DNA from: Datnioides undecimradiatus
Taxonomy: Eukaryota; Chordata; Actinopteri; Lobotiformes; Datnioididae
Length of the DNA stretch: 64,000 nt
Direction: 5' to 3'
Assembly: GCA_008933995.1 (NCBI GenBank)
Contig: WARS01000014.1
Location: 6,433,192-6,497,191, forward strand
This document shows positions 11,801-46,469 of this stretch, in pieces. A program made the translations under genes and the position numbers. The notes under the pieces are model-generated. The model did not search any database. It was not told the origin of the DNA and saw nothing but the letters and a program-made list of their open reading frames with translations. The first letter of the stretch is position 1. Each line of letters begins with the position of its first letter.

Positions 11801-13461
11801 CAACATATCAACGACTGCGTCACGAGCTGCGTTTCCATCCGCAGCAAAACGCTGGGAAAACTGTGGTTTTGTACCTGATTGGCATCGACGATCAGCAGCA
11901 CGCCCTGGCAGGCGGAGATCGATCGAGACACTTCATAACTGAAGTCAACGTGACCCTAAAGAGAGGGGAGACGCCAGAGGTTAGAGACCACGGCTGTGCG
12001 GCATGTAAACGCAGAACAAAGACAAAAGAGCATTTATTATGACGTTTGCCTTCACAGTGACAGGCCGTTGCGATTGGATTATGGTCTTAATTAATATTTT
12101 TTATGAGAGGGCTGATGGTCTTGTTACAGTTCAGTTACAGTGGGGAATCTCATGCAATCTGCTGCAGCGCTGAGAAGCCACAGCAGTAGCGACCACGAAA
12201 ACAATGTGGAGAGGAAGCCATTAGGCGGATTTTCAATCTAAGCGACGGGTGCTGGGGCTGCAACGGAGGATGAGCAACAGCCTCTCCCTCCTTGCATCAC
12301 ACCCGATCCGAGCGCTTACCGGTGTGTCGATGAGGTTCAGGAGGTACTGCTGTCCCTGGTGGCTGTAGAACAGAGAGGCTGTCTGGGCCTTCACTGTTAT
12401 GCCTCTCTCCCGCTCCACCTGAAGCTTGTCCAACACCTGTTTGTTCTTCTCAGTCTTCATTATGGCACCTGTTTGTCAATGGCGTCCATTAGTGACACAC
12501 TGTGTTAACTGTAAATCACTTGTTATATAGGTGACGTACGATGTCTGAACCTCAGTAGTGACCCACTTGCTGGCGATGTGAGCGTTTGCATGCGTGTGTA
12601 TGAGAGAGTGACGCACGCTCTAATAGCGCACATCATTAAGAGCCATTTGGATATTAACAGCCACTCACAGATCACAATGCCTCTGATTAATGCTGGGAGC
12701 ACACAACCCAATTACTGCAGATCCTGATGCATTACATAATCCCATTATCATTATCAGACTCTAGAGGTGAACCTGTTTGAGATCGTGGACGCTCTTCGGG
12801 GGAAAAAAAAAATGTTTAAATCGTAAAATCTAAAAAAAAGAAAAGAGCTGATGAGCGCACTCACCTGTTATCTCCAGCAGCCTGTCAGCCAGAGTGCTCT
12901 TTCCGTGGTCAATATGAGCAATGATGCAAAAGTTCCTGATTCTGTCTGCAGGGAACTTGGACAGGTCAATAGTTTCCTTAACGGCAAGAGGAGGGAAACC
13001 TGTTAGTTTCAATGAGTCACATAAAAGCTGCTGAACTGTCACAGCAACCAATCTTTATGGAATAGCTATATTTGGACAGATCAGTTATTATATTGCATTA
13101 TGGGGCAGACCCAGAGCCATAGATGGAGTTTTATGAATATGGAGTTTCTCAGCACCTCTGTATACTTAAGTTTAGGTGTACTGTGTCTCCCACTGTCTGT
13201 GTAGACTTTCTATAATAACTCTGTATATTACAGCTCTGACAGGGACCTGATGTCTCTCGGGGATGCTTCTCCTACCTTGTCTGTTTGTGTGCTGATCATC
13301 TTGGAGCTGCTGGAGAACACGGGCAGCCTTTTCATCCAGCGGTGCCTCAGCAGCGTGTAGGTCGCGTTACAGTGTTGCATTTTCCTTCTGCATGTTTTGA
13401 ACTGTAAGACACGTCTTAGCAGGGGTGTTTCGCTCCAAAGTTTCACCAGACAAAACGACAT
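5681..13461 (-). CDS. guf1: guf1, mitochondrial translation elongation factor 4 (LepA/GUF1 GTPase), complete
   Basis: GUF1 is the mitochondrial LepA/EF4: a matrix, inner-membrane-associated GTPase that back-translocates or remodels stalled ribosomes and supports translation fidelity. Seventeen coding exons join with consistent phases to 2028 bases, 675 residues plus stop; human GUF1 is about 669. Residues 1-about 60 are basic and variable, as expected for a mitochondrial presequence. GTPase motifs: G1 AHIDHGKST 82-90, G3 DTPGH 147-151, G4 NKID 201-204, G5 SAK 232-234. Domain II contains [16 protein letters not shown] and [11 protein letters not shown]. The domain III/EF-G-V-like part includes [20 protein letters not shown], followed by the LepA-specific C-terminal domain ([18 protein letters not shown] type, with [11 protein letters not shown] here). 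The start at 13461 is the first in-frame ATG of exon 1. Nothing is broken. The gene is flanked by pigg downstream and gabra2 upstream on the same strand. Confidence 0.97.
5909..5945 (-). CDS. guf1: guf1 coding exon 16 (microexon-sized)
   Basis: Only 37 bases, coding [13 protein letters not shown] when joined to exon 15. Acceptor TTCAG, donor GTAAGT. This is part of the RNA-contacting LepA C-terminal domain. Confidence 0.95.
6049..6168 (-). CDS. guf1: guf1 coding exon 15
   Basis: 120 bases: [19 protein letters not shown] then [17 protein letters not shown]. Acceptor CACAG, donor GTAAGT. Confidence 0.96.
6169..7979 (-). other. guf1: guf1 intron 14, with repeat-like sequence
   Basis: This is the longest guf1 intron (1.8 kb). 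Bases about 6515-6660 resemble a degraded member of a common fish interspersed repeat (AATAGTTCGACAC near 6523, AAATATGAAGCTGCAGC near 6596, TAGCTTAGCATAA near 6625). No additional exon is needed or seen. Confidence 0.5.
7980..8081 (-). CDS. guf1: guf1 coding exon 14
   Basis: 102 bases: [20 protein letters not shown] and [13 protein letters not shown]. Acceptor TGTAG, donor GTACAG. Confidence 0.95.
8326..8459 (-). CDS. guf1: guf1 coding exon 13
   Basis: 134 bases, residues 501-544 plus two bases: [13 protein letters not shown], then [20 protein letters not shown] and SSGYA. Acceptor TTCAG, donor GTAAGG. Confidence 0.96.
8876..9019 (-). CDS. guf1: guf1 coding exon 12
   Basis: 144 bases, residues 453-500: [14 protein letters not shown] and [19 protein letters not shown], ending SLCL. 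Confidence 0.96.
9522..9654 (-). CDS. guf1: guf1 coding exon 11
   Basis: 133 bases, residues 408-452. It holds the near-invariant [20 protein letters not shown] and ends KLIK at a GTAAG donor. Confidence 0.97.
10157..10280 (-). CDS. guf1: guf1 coding exon 10
   Basis: 124 bases. It encodes [20 protein letters not shown] through to SSLALGAGW plus two bases of an Arg codon; acceptor CTCAG, donor GTGAGG. Confidence 0.95.
10531..10670 (-). CDS. guf1: guf1 coding exon 9
   Basis: 140 bases, completing [16 protein letters not shown] and ending at MVFAG. Two TTTGCAG acceptors lie 8 bases apart; only the upstream one keeps frame with the GTACGT donor of exon 8. Confidence 0.94.
11100..11303 (-). CDS. 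guf1: guf1 coding exon 8
   Basis: 204 bases, residues 252-319 plus two bases. It encodes domain II, including [17 protein letters not shown] and [11 protein letters not shown]. The in-frame solution uses a GTACGT donor (11099-11094), which is weaker than usual. Confidence 0.93.
11392..11456 (-). CDS. guf1: guf1 coding exon 7
   Basis: 65 bases, residues 231-251 plus two bases: [21 protein letters not shown], including the G5 SAK motif. Confidence 0.95.
11547..11630 (-). CDS. guf1: guf1 coding exon 6
   Basis: 84 bases, residues 203-230. It begins [18 protein letters not shown] long A-run on the plus strand next to the acceptor forms its polypyrimidine tract. Confidence 0.95.
11710..11787 (-). 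CDS. guf1: guf1 coding exon 5
   Basis: 78 bases, residues 177-202: [17 protein letters not shown] followed by PVINK, the first half of the G4 motif NKID. Confidence 0.96.
11875..11955 (-). CDS. guf1: guf1 coding exon 4
   Basis: 81 bases, residues 150-176. It begins [12 protein letters not shown] and continues [13 protein letters not shown]; acceptor TTTAG, donor GTACAA. Confidence 0.96.
12320..12468 (-). CDS. guf1: guf1 coding exon 3
   Basis: 149 bases, residues 100-149. It carries the switch I region [17 protein letters not shown] and ends at LNLIDTP, splitting the DTPGH motif across the junction. Confidence 0.96.
12865..12976 (-). CDS. guf1: guf1 coding exon 2
   Basis: 112 bases, acceptor TTAAG, donor GTGAGT. 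It encodes residues 63-99 plus one base and carries the G1 P-loop AHIDHGKST and the conserved DRLLEITG. Confidence 0.96.
13276..13461 (-). CDS. guf1: guf1 coding exon 1
   Basis: 186 bases, residues 1-62, donor GTAGG. It encodes the Arg/Lys-rich presequence-like N terminus; it ends in phase 0. Confidence 0.85.
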
Positions 13462-13535
13462 GTTGCCCTTTAATAAGTCCCCTACTCAGGACGAAGGATA
13501 AAGTTAGCTGGGAGGACAATGTTAGCAGGTGTTAC

Positions 13536-13562
13536 CTAGCTAGCTAGCTAGCTAGCTAGCTG
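13536..13562. repeat. (CTAG)n microsatellite in the guf1 5' flank
   Basis: About 27 bases of perfect CTAG tetranucleotide repeat, followed immediately by a direct repeat of the 13-mer GAGGAATACAACT. It lies 75-100 bases upstream of the guf1 ATG, probably in or just outside the leader. Confidence 0.9.
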
Positions 13563-13818
13563 AGGAATACAACTGAGGAATACAACTGTGCGGTCATGAA
13601 TCGCGTCAGGGGGTGTTCGCTGTGTCGGAACAACTGTGGCCTGTCCCGACGGTGGAAATACACCCAAGGTTACAGTAAATATTCCTATAATCACCCCGGT
13701 GCATGAGTTTCTAGGGTGCTGACATTTTGGGTGACAGTTCACGCGCAGGGGCTTGTGGGAAATGTTGTTTTTTTCGAAGCAGAGATGATGTACAGAACCA
13801 AGACAAATACTGACAATA

Positions 13819-13827
13819 ACTTCCGGT
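13819..13827 (-). promoter_or_regulatory. guf1: ETS/GABPA-type site upstream of guf1
   Basis: The minus strand reads ACCGGAAGT, a perfect ETS-family core, about 360 bases upstream of the guf1 ATG. GABPA (NRF-2) sites of this form are typical of promoters of nuclear-encoded mitochondrial proteins, which fits guf1. An NRF-1-like half (TGCGCA near 14194) and another GGAAGT (14204-14209) lie further out. Confidence 0.45.
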
Positions 13828-14252
13828 TTGTTTCATGCAGGACAGATAAAAACAGAAATACGGGCCTTCACAATGTACGATTGATACAACGTCATTGCTC
13901 CATATTGAAAGTTAATTGTTCTGTTAACGAGCTAGGCTAGGCTAAGCTAACTGCACTGTTTGTCGTCGTCTCTAATGATTTCTTCAATGCTACTTCAACA
14001 AGATACAGAGGTAGAATATATAATAAACAGTCTGTGATGTCTAGTGGTTATTATTGTGTATTTATACATCCAGGAGTCTCTGGCCGCATTGACTACAGCT
14101 GTAATAATATAATACACAGAAAGTAACCTACACAGCATTTAAACGCATCACAGGAGAAGGATTTCTTGACTTACTATCATCTTTGGAAACGCTTGCGCAG
14201 TCGGAAGTCCCGCCTACTCAACGTGCCAGATGAAGGATAAAAATGGATATCA

Positions 14253-14266
14253 GTTGCTATGACAAC
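14253..14266. promoter_or_regulatory. RFX X-box-like palindrome
   Basis: GTTGCTATGACAAC fits the RFX X-box consensus GTHNYYATRRNAAC. It lies about 800 bases upstream of the guf1 ATG, in a CpG-containing stretch (14190-14290) that also has GCGCAG and GGAAGT motifs, so it may mark a second promoter. Confidence 0.4.
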
Positions 14267-15339
14267 GAAGCTGCCTCTCGCACAAGAATAGATTCCTGCT
14301 TCTCTTCTTTGTGCACCCAGAGATAATAAGCCTCTATTAGCCCCAGTTTCTGCCTGTCATGTAATCATTTTTTTTCTTCTTGTGAGACTTTTTACACAGA
14401 GGATTGCATTTGAGTCACAGAGCTAAGCACCAGTTGTTCCTGAGGACAATACAGGCCAGTCTTTAAATCTAACACTACCTCTGTACAGGCCTCTTGCTCT
14501 AAACACGTTTCTAGATTCCTCAGTAACTCGTATGTCCGGCTTCATCTGCACAATCACTTTGATGCACAATCAGTTTCTCAAACCAAACAAAGGTGGCAAC
14601 CAGTAAAGATGACCTGTTTGTTTTATGCAAGAAATTCTGAATATGTTATAGCAGTATAGTTTGTGGATAAAAAGAGAAATGATATCAAATTATTCAAAAT
14701 AATACGTGATTAATTAGGCTGCCAATAACCTGCCCTCTGTGGGTTTTTTTTTTTTTTTGCACAAAAGACCAGCATGAAGGTTTGTCGCTCCTGGTTAGCA
14801 GCTTTGCTTGGCTGATCAAAAGAGTTGGAAAACTGACAGCTCGGGGGTCTGGTTGACAAAACAGCAGTAAGCGTTGTCGCGTGACCTGTGCGGTTGTTTA
14901 GTTCTGTTGCCTAGCTCTGTGACTCCCATTGAATCATTAAAGTGTGAAAATAATAATTAGCGAGAGGCACAAACTGGAGATAAGGCTCTATTATCTCAAA
15001 TAGCTGGTAAAGTGGTTTCTTCCGAGAGGCGTTTATGTGTAGCTGAATCTTCAAAGCTCACATGTATCATCATAAGCTTTGCACAATGAACAAAGCTTTA
15101 CTAAAAAACATCGATCTAGGTCGGGTTTCCTTTCTCTTAAAAGTAGCAGAAGTTTATTATGATTTGAAAGAACCTAGGGTCCAAATCCCATTGATTGTAG
15201 AGCTGCTCCCAGTCATTGTCTGATCTCCAAGTCACTGTATGTAAAAGCCGTGACATTCAGTAGTTAAATACACCATAGGTAATGTGTCCTAGTTACTGTG
15301 TATTTAAATTAACATAGTAAAACTTTAAATCCACCCCAG

Positions 15340-15450
15340 CAACAGACTGGTGACCTGTCCTAGGTGTACCCCACCTCCCACTCGATGACCGCTGGGATAG
15401 GCTACGGCAACCCCGCGACCCCCAAAGTCTCCAAAGGTGGACGAATGGAT
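15340..15450 (+). mobile_element. LINE/SINE 3'-tail fragment (L2-like, fish)
   Basis: On the plus strand the sequence reads ACTGGTGACCTGTCCTAGG, then GTGTACCCCACC, then GATGACCGCTGGGATAGGCT, then CCCCGCGACCC. This ordered set is the well-known tail shared by many teleost L2-type LINEs and the SINEs they mobilise. Only the tail is visible; no reverse-transcriptase frame lies next to it. Confidence 0.75.
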
Positions 15451-17938
15451 GCAAAACTTTGAATCCAGATCCTGCAGCGTACTCTTGCACCCAGTGTTGT
15501 CAGTAAGAGGACGGTCAGCTCCCCTCTCAGCCCTCATGTTTACAGCTGGAAATTGAACAACCCTTCCTGCTGACTCCCCCATAAACAGTTCTACAATATC
15601 TGTGTCATGTAGCACATGTGTTTTGATTGCTCATATGCCATTCCTTTATTTTTTTTTATTGATATTTTAATTGAGAATCATAATACTCTGATATCTTCAA
15701 TTTAACGTTAGCCAGAATCAGTACCATACATCGCACATAGGACTCACCCCTGTTATGGCTTGTGTTTTAATACAAAAAATAGCAAAAATAGACTTCGGAC
15801 GAGGTAAAACTAAAGAAGTTGTTGCAGTGTGATGACTGTAAAAGACGGTCCCTTATTCCCAGTGCCTGATAAAGGAAAATCACACAATATGAAACTGGAA
15901 ATGTCCCCTTTCTTTTGAAACACACTCAACCCTTTTGGGGAAAACAATTATGGTTTTGGTTTCAGCTGCGTACATGTAGAAAATATTTGAGTTCATGCAT
16001 AGCACATACATAAATACAGGCAGGATAATGGAATAAACTACCATTAATTTCCCATTGGAAATCAAATTAGATGTCTGTTTTTTCTAATAATTATTTTGAT
16101 TGATATCAGAGGTGAGAGCAAGCTAACATGAAGGTTTAGAAAAAAACAGTGGTCCTGTGATTTAGTGGTGCTCCCTAAGTTAACACTGAGTCATGGTTAA
16201 GAGCTGAGATAACTGTCCTCTTACTGGCAGCACTGGGTGAAGCAGGTTGTCCAATATCCACCTTCCAACTAACCCCCCTGCACTGTGGAGAGATGCAGTC
16301 TACGCCTCCTTTTTCAGACACTTTAAGTACATTGTAAATGATCGTCAATTAAGAAGATTTCCTGACATGCATGTAAGCAGCTCTGCAGTGCTGTCCTACA
16401 TGACACGTCACATCCATCAGCATTGATATCTGTCAGGCCGCGGCCTCTGAGAGGATGAGCGGGGTCGGCTGTGGACTGAGGAGATGCAGCTCAGAGAAGA
16501 GGAGACCTCACACTGGGTTCCGTGCAGTGCTGCACTTTGAGAGCTGGAAAGATCAGGCCAGAAAAACGAATCTTCAGCAAGCTTCGCATCACAGCTCAGC
16601 GCCACGGGGCTTTTTGTGGGCTTTACCAACACACTTGTAATGATAGTCCCTGGCAGCAGAGAGACAATGCTTGACAGTGTCCTCCCCTGCCTCACTCACA
16701 GTCCCATGACCTAACGGGGCTGACGTCAGTGTATTGGGTTATTTGTGTTTCAAAGATGAAGCAGGAGCTGATGAAGTCATTATTGATATTAACAGATATA
16801 TTGACATTCTCATGTTTACGCCAGATAATAAATAACAAAATACATTTAACATAAAAACCAATACTAATATCTACTATCAGTGAGACTCTAATTCAAAAAC
16901 ATGGCACAAACTAGATGATATGTGTTTTTTTTATTAGAAACTGTGCACTGAATCAAGCATCCACCTGGTGAACAATCATTTGATCTGGAATGTTTAAGAT
17001 TCAATCAGGACATTGGAGAAAATCTGAAATAAAAATAAATATGTCCCACAACATAATCAGTAAAAAATAAATAAGTTAAAATAAAATTCTAGATTTCATC
17101 TTCATGCAAAGTTGGATTCGACAATCAGACTGAGCTAAATCAAAGTTAAAGTTGAAAAATACTGAAGTTAAGCAAAATCATATCACTTCATGAAAAAGTA
17201 ACACAGCAGAGAACCAAGTATGGCTGCCGATATGGGGCTGATGATGGTGAACAGCATCTCCTGCAGAGATTGTGTCAAAACAGGTTCATACAATACTTTG
17301 CTTCGCCCAACACAGTATGCTCAGAAAGTACAATCACTTGTTGTCCCTGTTGTTTTGTTGTCAGTGGACCTGGATTACATGATGACTGTATATGGCTTTT
17401 GGGTTAGTCCAAGGTGTTCACAGCAATCAACCTGCAAGAGGGTCTGAGATGAAACTATGAGCGTACGACAAATCATAATCAAAAATAGTCATTCAGTCCC
17501 AAATCCTGACAGCACCCTCTCTCCTTAGGCTCATTACACAATAGGTTTGCTGGCAGACGAATGTGACAATCATCCACACATGATTCACTGAAGTCCACAC
17601 TGGCACCAAACAGTCCTGTGTTTACAATCCCGTCCCTTTAATATCTGTAATTATATCAAAATAGCCCGTGGGATCATGAAATGTGTGTGTAAATAGCCAG
17701 ACACTGGATATGAATAATCACCTAAAACTGTCGTGGCAGACGTGCTGATCGGTGCCACAGTCGCTCTAGTCTACGCCAACAAATCCACACTGTCCTCCAG
17801 AGTTACCGCCACCATGGATGCGCCAGTAAAAAGCTGTAACAAACATGTTCACGCAAGGTTTCACATGATGTCTGTGTGTGCACATTTAAACCACACAGAA
17901 GTAATTAGGCATGTAAATCATTTGGATTTTTAATCTTC

Positions 17939-18057
17939 CTAACATAAATAAATAAATATCAAATATTCTTCTTCATGCTCCTCATAATTTGGAAAATCAC
18001 TTCCCCCAATCACATCCCACTTAGGTTCCTCAGGAGGTGCTGGAGACCAAAGCGGAG
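17939..18057 (-). other. unassigned exon-like open frame downstream of gabra2
   Basis: On the minus strand, a good polypyrimidine acceptor (TATTTACCCTCCTTTTAG) is followed by an open frame of about 39 codons ending in TAG. It reads PLWSPAPPEEPKWDVIGG, then SDFPNYEEHEEEY and a hydrophobic end. The composition is protein-like rather than repetitive. I do not recognise it and cannot find a partner upstream exon. It could be the last exon of a small gene, an alternative gabra2 3' exon, a fossil, or chance. Confidence 0.25.
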
Positions 18058-18257
18058 CTAAAAGGAGGGTAAATACCACATGCATACATGTAAAGTGGCA
18101 AACACACATCTTGAAAACACACTGTAGGAGTTTTGTTTGCAAACACATTTGCCAAAAACTATAAGGCCATAAGATTATACAAAAAAGGATGAACTTGCAT
18201 TGAATCAATAGATCAGATGCAACTTCATGTATTCAGCTATCAGGTTTAAGATTATAG

Positions 18258-18263
18258 TTTATT
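18258..18263 (-). terminator. gabra2: candidate gabra2 polyadenylation signal AATAAA
   Basis: The minus strand reads AATAAA about 830 bases beyond the gabra2 stop. It is a candidate only; brain transcripts of this family often have longer 3' UTRs, and another AATAAA lies at 16930-16935. Confidence 0.3.
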
Positions 18264-19094
18264 AGTTTTTTAAAACAAAAAACTGATTCTTGACATTTCT
18301 GTTGATTTGAGCCATTGTCTCGTTTGTTCCTTTCCCGCCTCATGTGATGTGTGTGCGTTTGTCTTCCAAATGCCACTGTAAATTCAAATGGCACCACTGC
18401 AAAGCTAAATCTGCAGCGCCACACAGTATCATATCCAAAAAAAAAAAAAACAAAAACCACTACTCCTGTCCCAGTTCTTACAACCTTTTTGGTTTGGAAT
18501 GTCTCAATAATTCTGGAGGTCAGCGTTTGTTTGCAGCCCCATACCTGCAGTCACAGATAATAAAACGACTTTTACACTGTTACAATATTATACAAGTGTG
18601 TTTTTGCATTGGCTTGGACAGAAAACTAAAGAGTCAGACCACTCCCGGGTGGCAAAGAAAGTCAGAAATATGACACGAACAGTCCCTTTCACTCAAAAGA
18701 AAAATATATACTGTAATATCAAGAGAGTGGGCATTACCAGCAAAGTTCAACACATTTAGAAGTCATCGTAAATAAACTGTATGTGTTAATGTTTATGTGT
18801 TTACTCTTCATTTGATTCGTATGTACAGTGGCCACGTACTATAACTGGAAACATACTTTCAAGGAAATGTGCACTCTAATTGAAGTAATCACACAATATG
18901 TCACCATGAAACCATGAATATAAATATACATACACATTTACAAAAGCCAGGCTTCTCAAAAGTGCTGCAGACGGTGTAGAAAACAGGCGGAGATAGAGGA
19001 TCACACTGCAATCCAGGACTTCACTCTGCAAAGGTATGTGTACACAGTTGCTGGAGGTATTTGGTTCGTCTTTTAGTCCCCAGACCAGAACTCA

Positions 19095-43757
<24,663 letters not shown>

Positions 43758-43907
43758 GGCTGCTTCAACACCTACACACAGCAGGACAGCCGCTGTAATG
43801 AATGGGGGCTCAATTTAACCGACTTGACATGCCAGCGGATTTATATGACCTATGCAGTCTTTACATCCGTCACCTATTTCTGGGGATTCCCTTTAACGCG
43901 CGCTCGC

Positions 43908-43936
43908 ACGCACACACACACACACACACACGCACA
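43908..43936. repeat. (CA)n microsatellite in gabra2 leader intron
   Basis: Short CA run flanked by CGCGCTCGCACG and CGCACAACGG, within the intron between the candidate leader exon and the start-codon exon. Confidence 0.9.
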
Positions 43937-44254
43937 ACGGAGCAGAAGAAGCAGCGGAGACGGCAACTGACGGCAATTAGTATTCAGTGACACGTCCCAC
44001 GCCTCCACTCACTGAACATTACTGCTCCCAAAAATATTGGATCAAGTCCGTACACCGATCTGAAGCTGCATCCCTAAAATTACATGTATATAAAAAATCC
44101 GTTCAATGCAGAAAATAAGCAGTAATATTACAGAAAATGTGGAGGAGAGATCAAGCTCCTCTCCCACGCTTCCCCAGCATCTCCACGGATAATAAATAAG
44201 AATGCAATAATAATCCTTTGTGTCTGAGGAAGCGGTGGGGGGGGGCAGACTTAC

Positions 44255-44640
44255 CTCAAGTGCACAAAGTACCTGCTGCAGCCGGAATCGTCGAAGATGC
44301 AAGAAAGTTAAAGACAGATCACCGCGCTCTCCTGTTCGGATGAGACTGAATGAGTGCAAGTCTGTCATGAGAACAAAGCTGATAAATCATAGTCCCAGGC
44401 AGCAGCAGCAGCGGCAGCAGGAATGCACCCGAAATGCACCGGCTTTCATAGTGTCCCAAATTTTTGAGGGGGGTGGGGAAAAAAAAATAAAAATTAATAA
44501 CAATGAGATGGAAAGAAATGAAAAATAAAAGCTGGGAAATGAAAAATAAAAACAAACAGTCGTGGGAGCTGATCCTGGCTTCAAATTGCCCTCTCTCTCT
44601 CTCTGTCTCTCTCCCCCCCAACACTTCAGCTGGTTAAAAG
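44255..44640 (-). promoter_or_regulatory. gabra2: candidate gabra2 5' leader exon and proximal promoter region
   Basis: A consensus donor (GAG|GTAAGT) ends at 44255 and pairs with the TGTGTAG acceptor at 43772 next to the start-codon exon. The upstream boundary is an estimate. The stretch contains CAG/CTG repeats (44398-44421) and a pyrimidine-rich tract (about 44591-44616). An ATG at 44368-44366 opens a frame that, after splicing, overlaps the gabra2 start out of frame. The donor is clear; the exon itself and its start need transcript evidence. Confidence 0.5.
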
Positions 44641-45518
44641 CTCGATGTGAATCGTGATAAGCAAGAAGCACATCTCAGTCTCCCTCATCTCCACACAAAA
44701 ACTACAAAGGCTGAGGAGGAGACGCGCACTGGGTCCTAGAGATAGTTTGGTATGCACTGAGCCTCATTCCTGCAGCCTGCAGCCGAAACCTTGGTATGTG
44801 AGGGTGTTAATGAATGCTGTTTCCACTCACAGTCGATATTGATTATGCAAAGCAGGTCCAGTTGCGTTGTTGTGATGGAAGTGACATGTTTGGAAAATAT
44901 GGGCTTCAACCTTTTAGGGTGAGGGAGACACACGCTCTGGTGTTTGCATCAGTAACAACCGGAGCCTTGAGTTTCAGGTTTATGCGTTGGGAACAACAGT
45001 AACACTGTCAGCTGAAATGCTGATGAATGGCTTCGTTTGAGGTGTGAGCAGCACCTTAAAGTAGGGCGAAGGGCATCTCTTTCATCTTAAATCAAACTCT
45101 GGGATACACGACTGACTTAAAATTATTATCATTGATTAATTCCTTCTAATAAATTGCATGCTCTTGGTGCACGCTGCTTTGCCAATATCTGGAAAGGGCT
45201 GAAATGCATGCAGAGTATGAGACAATCAGAATATCAGTCTAAGCATGAATTGGATTTAATAAAAGGTGTTTTTCTTTGTTGTGTGTGTGTGTGTGGGAGA
45301 CAGAGAGAAAAGAATGGCCCTCTTGACACTTTGCTGTTGCTAGGACGGTGTATTGTGGTAGAAATAACCAACCTTCTCCAACATTTACTGTATTGCAGCT
45401 ACAGCGTTTACAGCCCGACGGCTTATTTCTCGGATGTATGTGGGGAAACGGTTTCCACGGCATCGCCTTATGCTTTTCAGTTGCCTTCCGCTGTACATGG
45501 GCTTTTGGGAGCTGCTCT

Positions 45519-45539
45519 TTCAGCACCACACACAGATGA
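45519..45539 (+). promoter_or_regulatory. weak RE1/NRSF-like element
   Basis: The left half TTCAGCACCAC is perfect; the right half retains only ACAG at the expected spacing. It lies roughly 0.9 kb upstream of the gabra2 leader, where a REST-repression site in a neuronal gene would make sense. The match is partial. Confidence 0.2.
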
Positions 45540-46258
45540 TGCCTGTCTGTTATTTGGAGAAACGTAACTGCATCCAGCTACTTTTTCTGCTTGTAACAAT
45601 ACTTCATCTGGGGAGACCAGTGGGCAGATCCTCAGCTGTGGAACTGAAATGATGTATTTAATATGTCGCCTACTGATGCAATGTGCATATTTAGTTGTAT
45701 TTCTATTAAACCGAATAAACAAAAAACAATGGCTACCTAAATGAAGTAGTTACAGTTTTTTGTTAACCATAAATTAACTTGGTGTGTGTGGAGTTTGGTT
45801 TCTTTGGACGAATGTAAACAAAAGCTCAGTTTCACAGAAGACATGCGCATGGATTCTTGCAGAGTAAGTGTGTAATTTATCATAATTCAGTGACGTTATG
45901 TACTTTTTATTAATTAGATTTGAGAACATGAGGTTCAAAAGGAAGTCGATGATGACTTCTTGTGTGACTGGATCACCAGCTCAGCAAAACAGGCGACAGC
46001 CACAGGGGCCCGAACTCCTGGAGACCCTTAAAATCTGCATATCCACACACTGTCACTTGGTTTGGTGTTTTTGTTTTCTAAGACACATTTCATTTTAGCA
46101 CATTGTTCTCATATTTCTAATCATTTGTGTCTGTGGGGGTCAGTGAGGTCACAGCAGCAAATTTCCGCCAAGCCATTTCGTATTGTGTTTGAAGTCTTAA
46201 TAAGCGTCACATCAAGGTCACAGGAAGGAAAGGTTCATGTCCGCGCTGCATGAGAATA

Positions 46259-46260
<2 letters not shown>

Positions 46261-46298
<38 letters not shown>
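46261..46298. repeat. (GT)n microsatellite
   Basis: Nineteen uninterrupted GT units. Confidence 0.97.
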
Positions 46299-46301
<3 letters not shown>

Positions 46302-46435
46302 AGAGGACACTGTGGCAGATGCTCAGGCAGGTTGCAAAAAGATAAAAGAGCATTAAGGAGACCTGGTGGCTGATAACCCAGCACATATCCTGATTCAAGA
46401 AGCAGCAAAGGTAGTGAGTAACCCACACGCTCTAT

Positions 46436-46438
<3 letters not shown>

Positions 46439-46468
<30 letters not shown>
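46439..46468. repeat. (AC)n microsatellite
   Basis: Fifteen AC units, only 140 bases from the GT repeat at 46261 and in opposite phase, so the two could pair as a long hairpin. Confidence 0.95.

Positions 46469-46469
<1 letters not shown>

Larger units (their letters stand above)
13462..19094. other. guf1-gabra2 spacer
   Basis: This holds the guf1 promoter region and, at its upper end, the gabra2 3' UTR. I find no gnpda2 or gabrg1 exon. It contains a LINE/SINE-tail fragment (15340-15450), a coding-like frame at 17939-18057, and AT-rich non-coding sequence elsewhere. Candidate minus-strand AATAAA signals lie at 18258-18263 and 16930-16935. Confidence 0.5.

Noticed and set aside
45154..45567. 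137-codon plus-strand frame
   Set aside because: It contains a GT repeat and no recognisable motif; no supporting splice or promoter signal.
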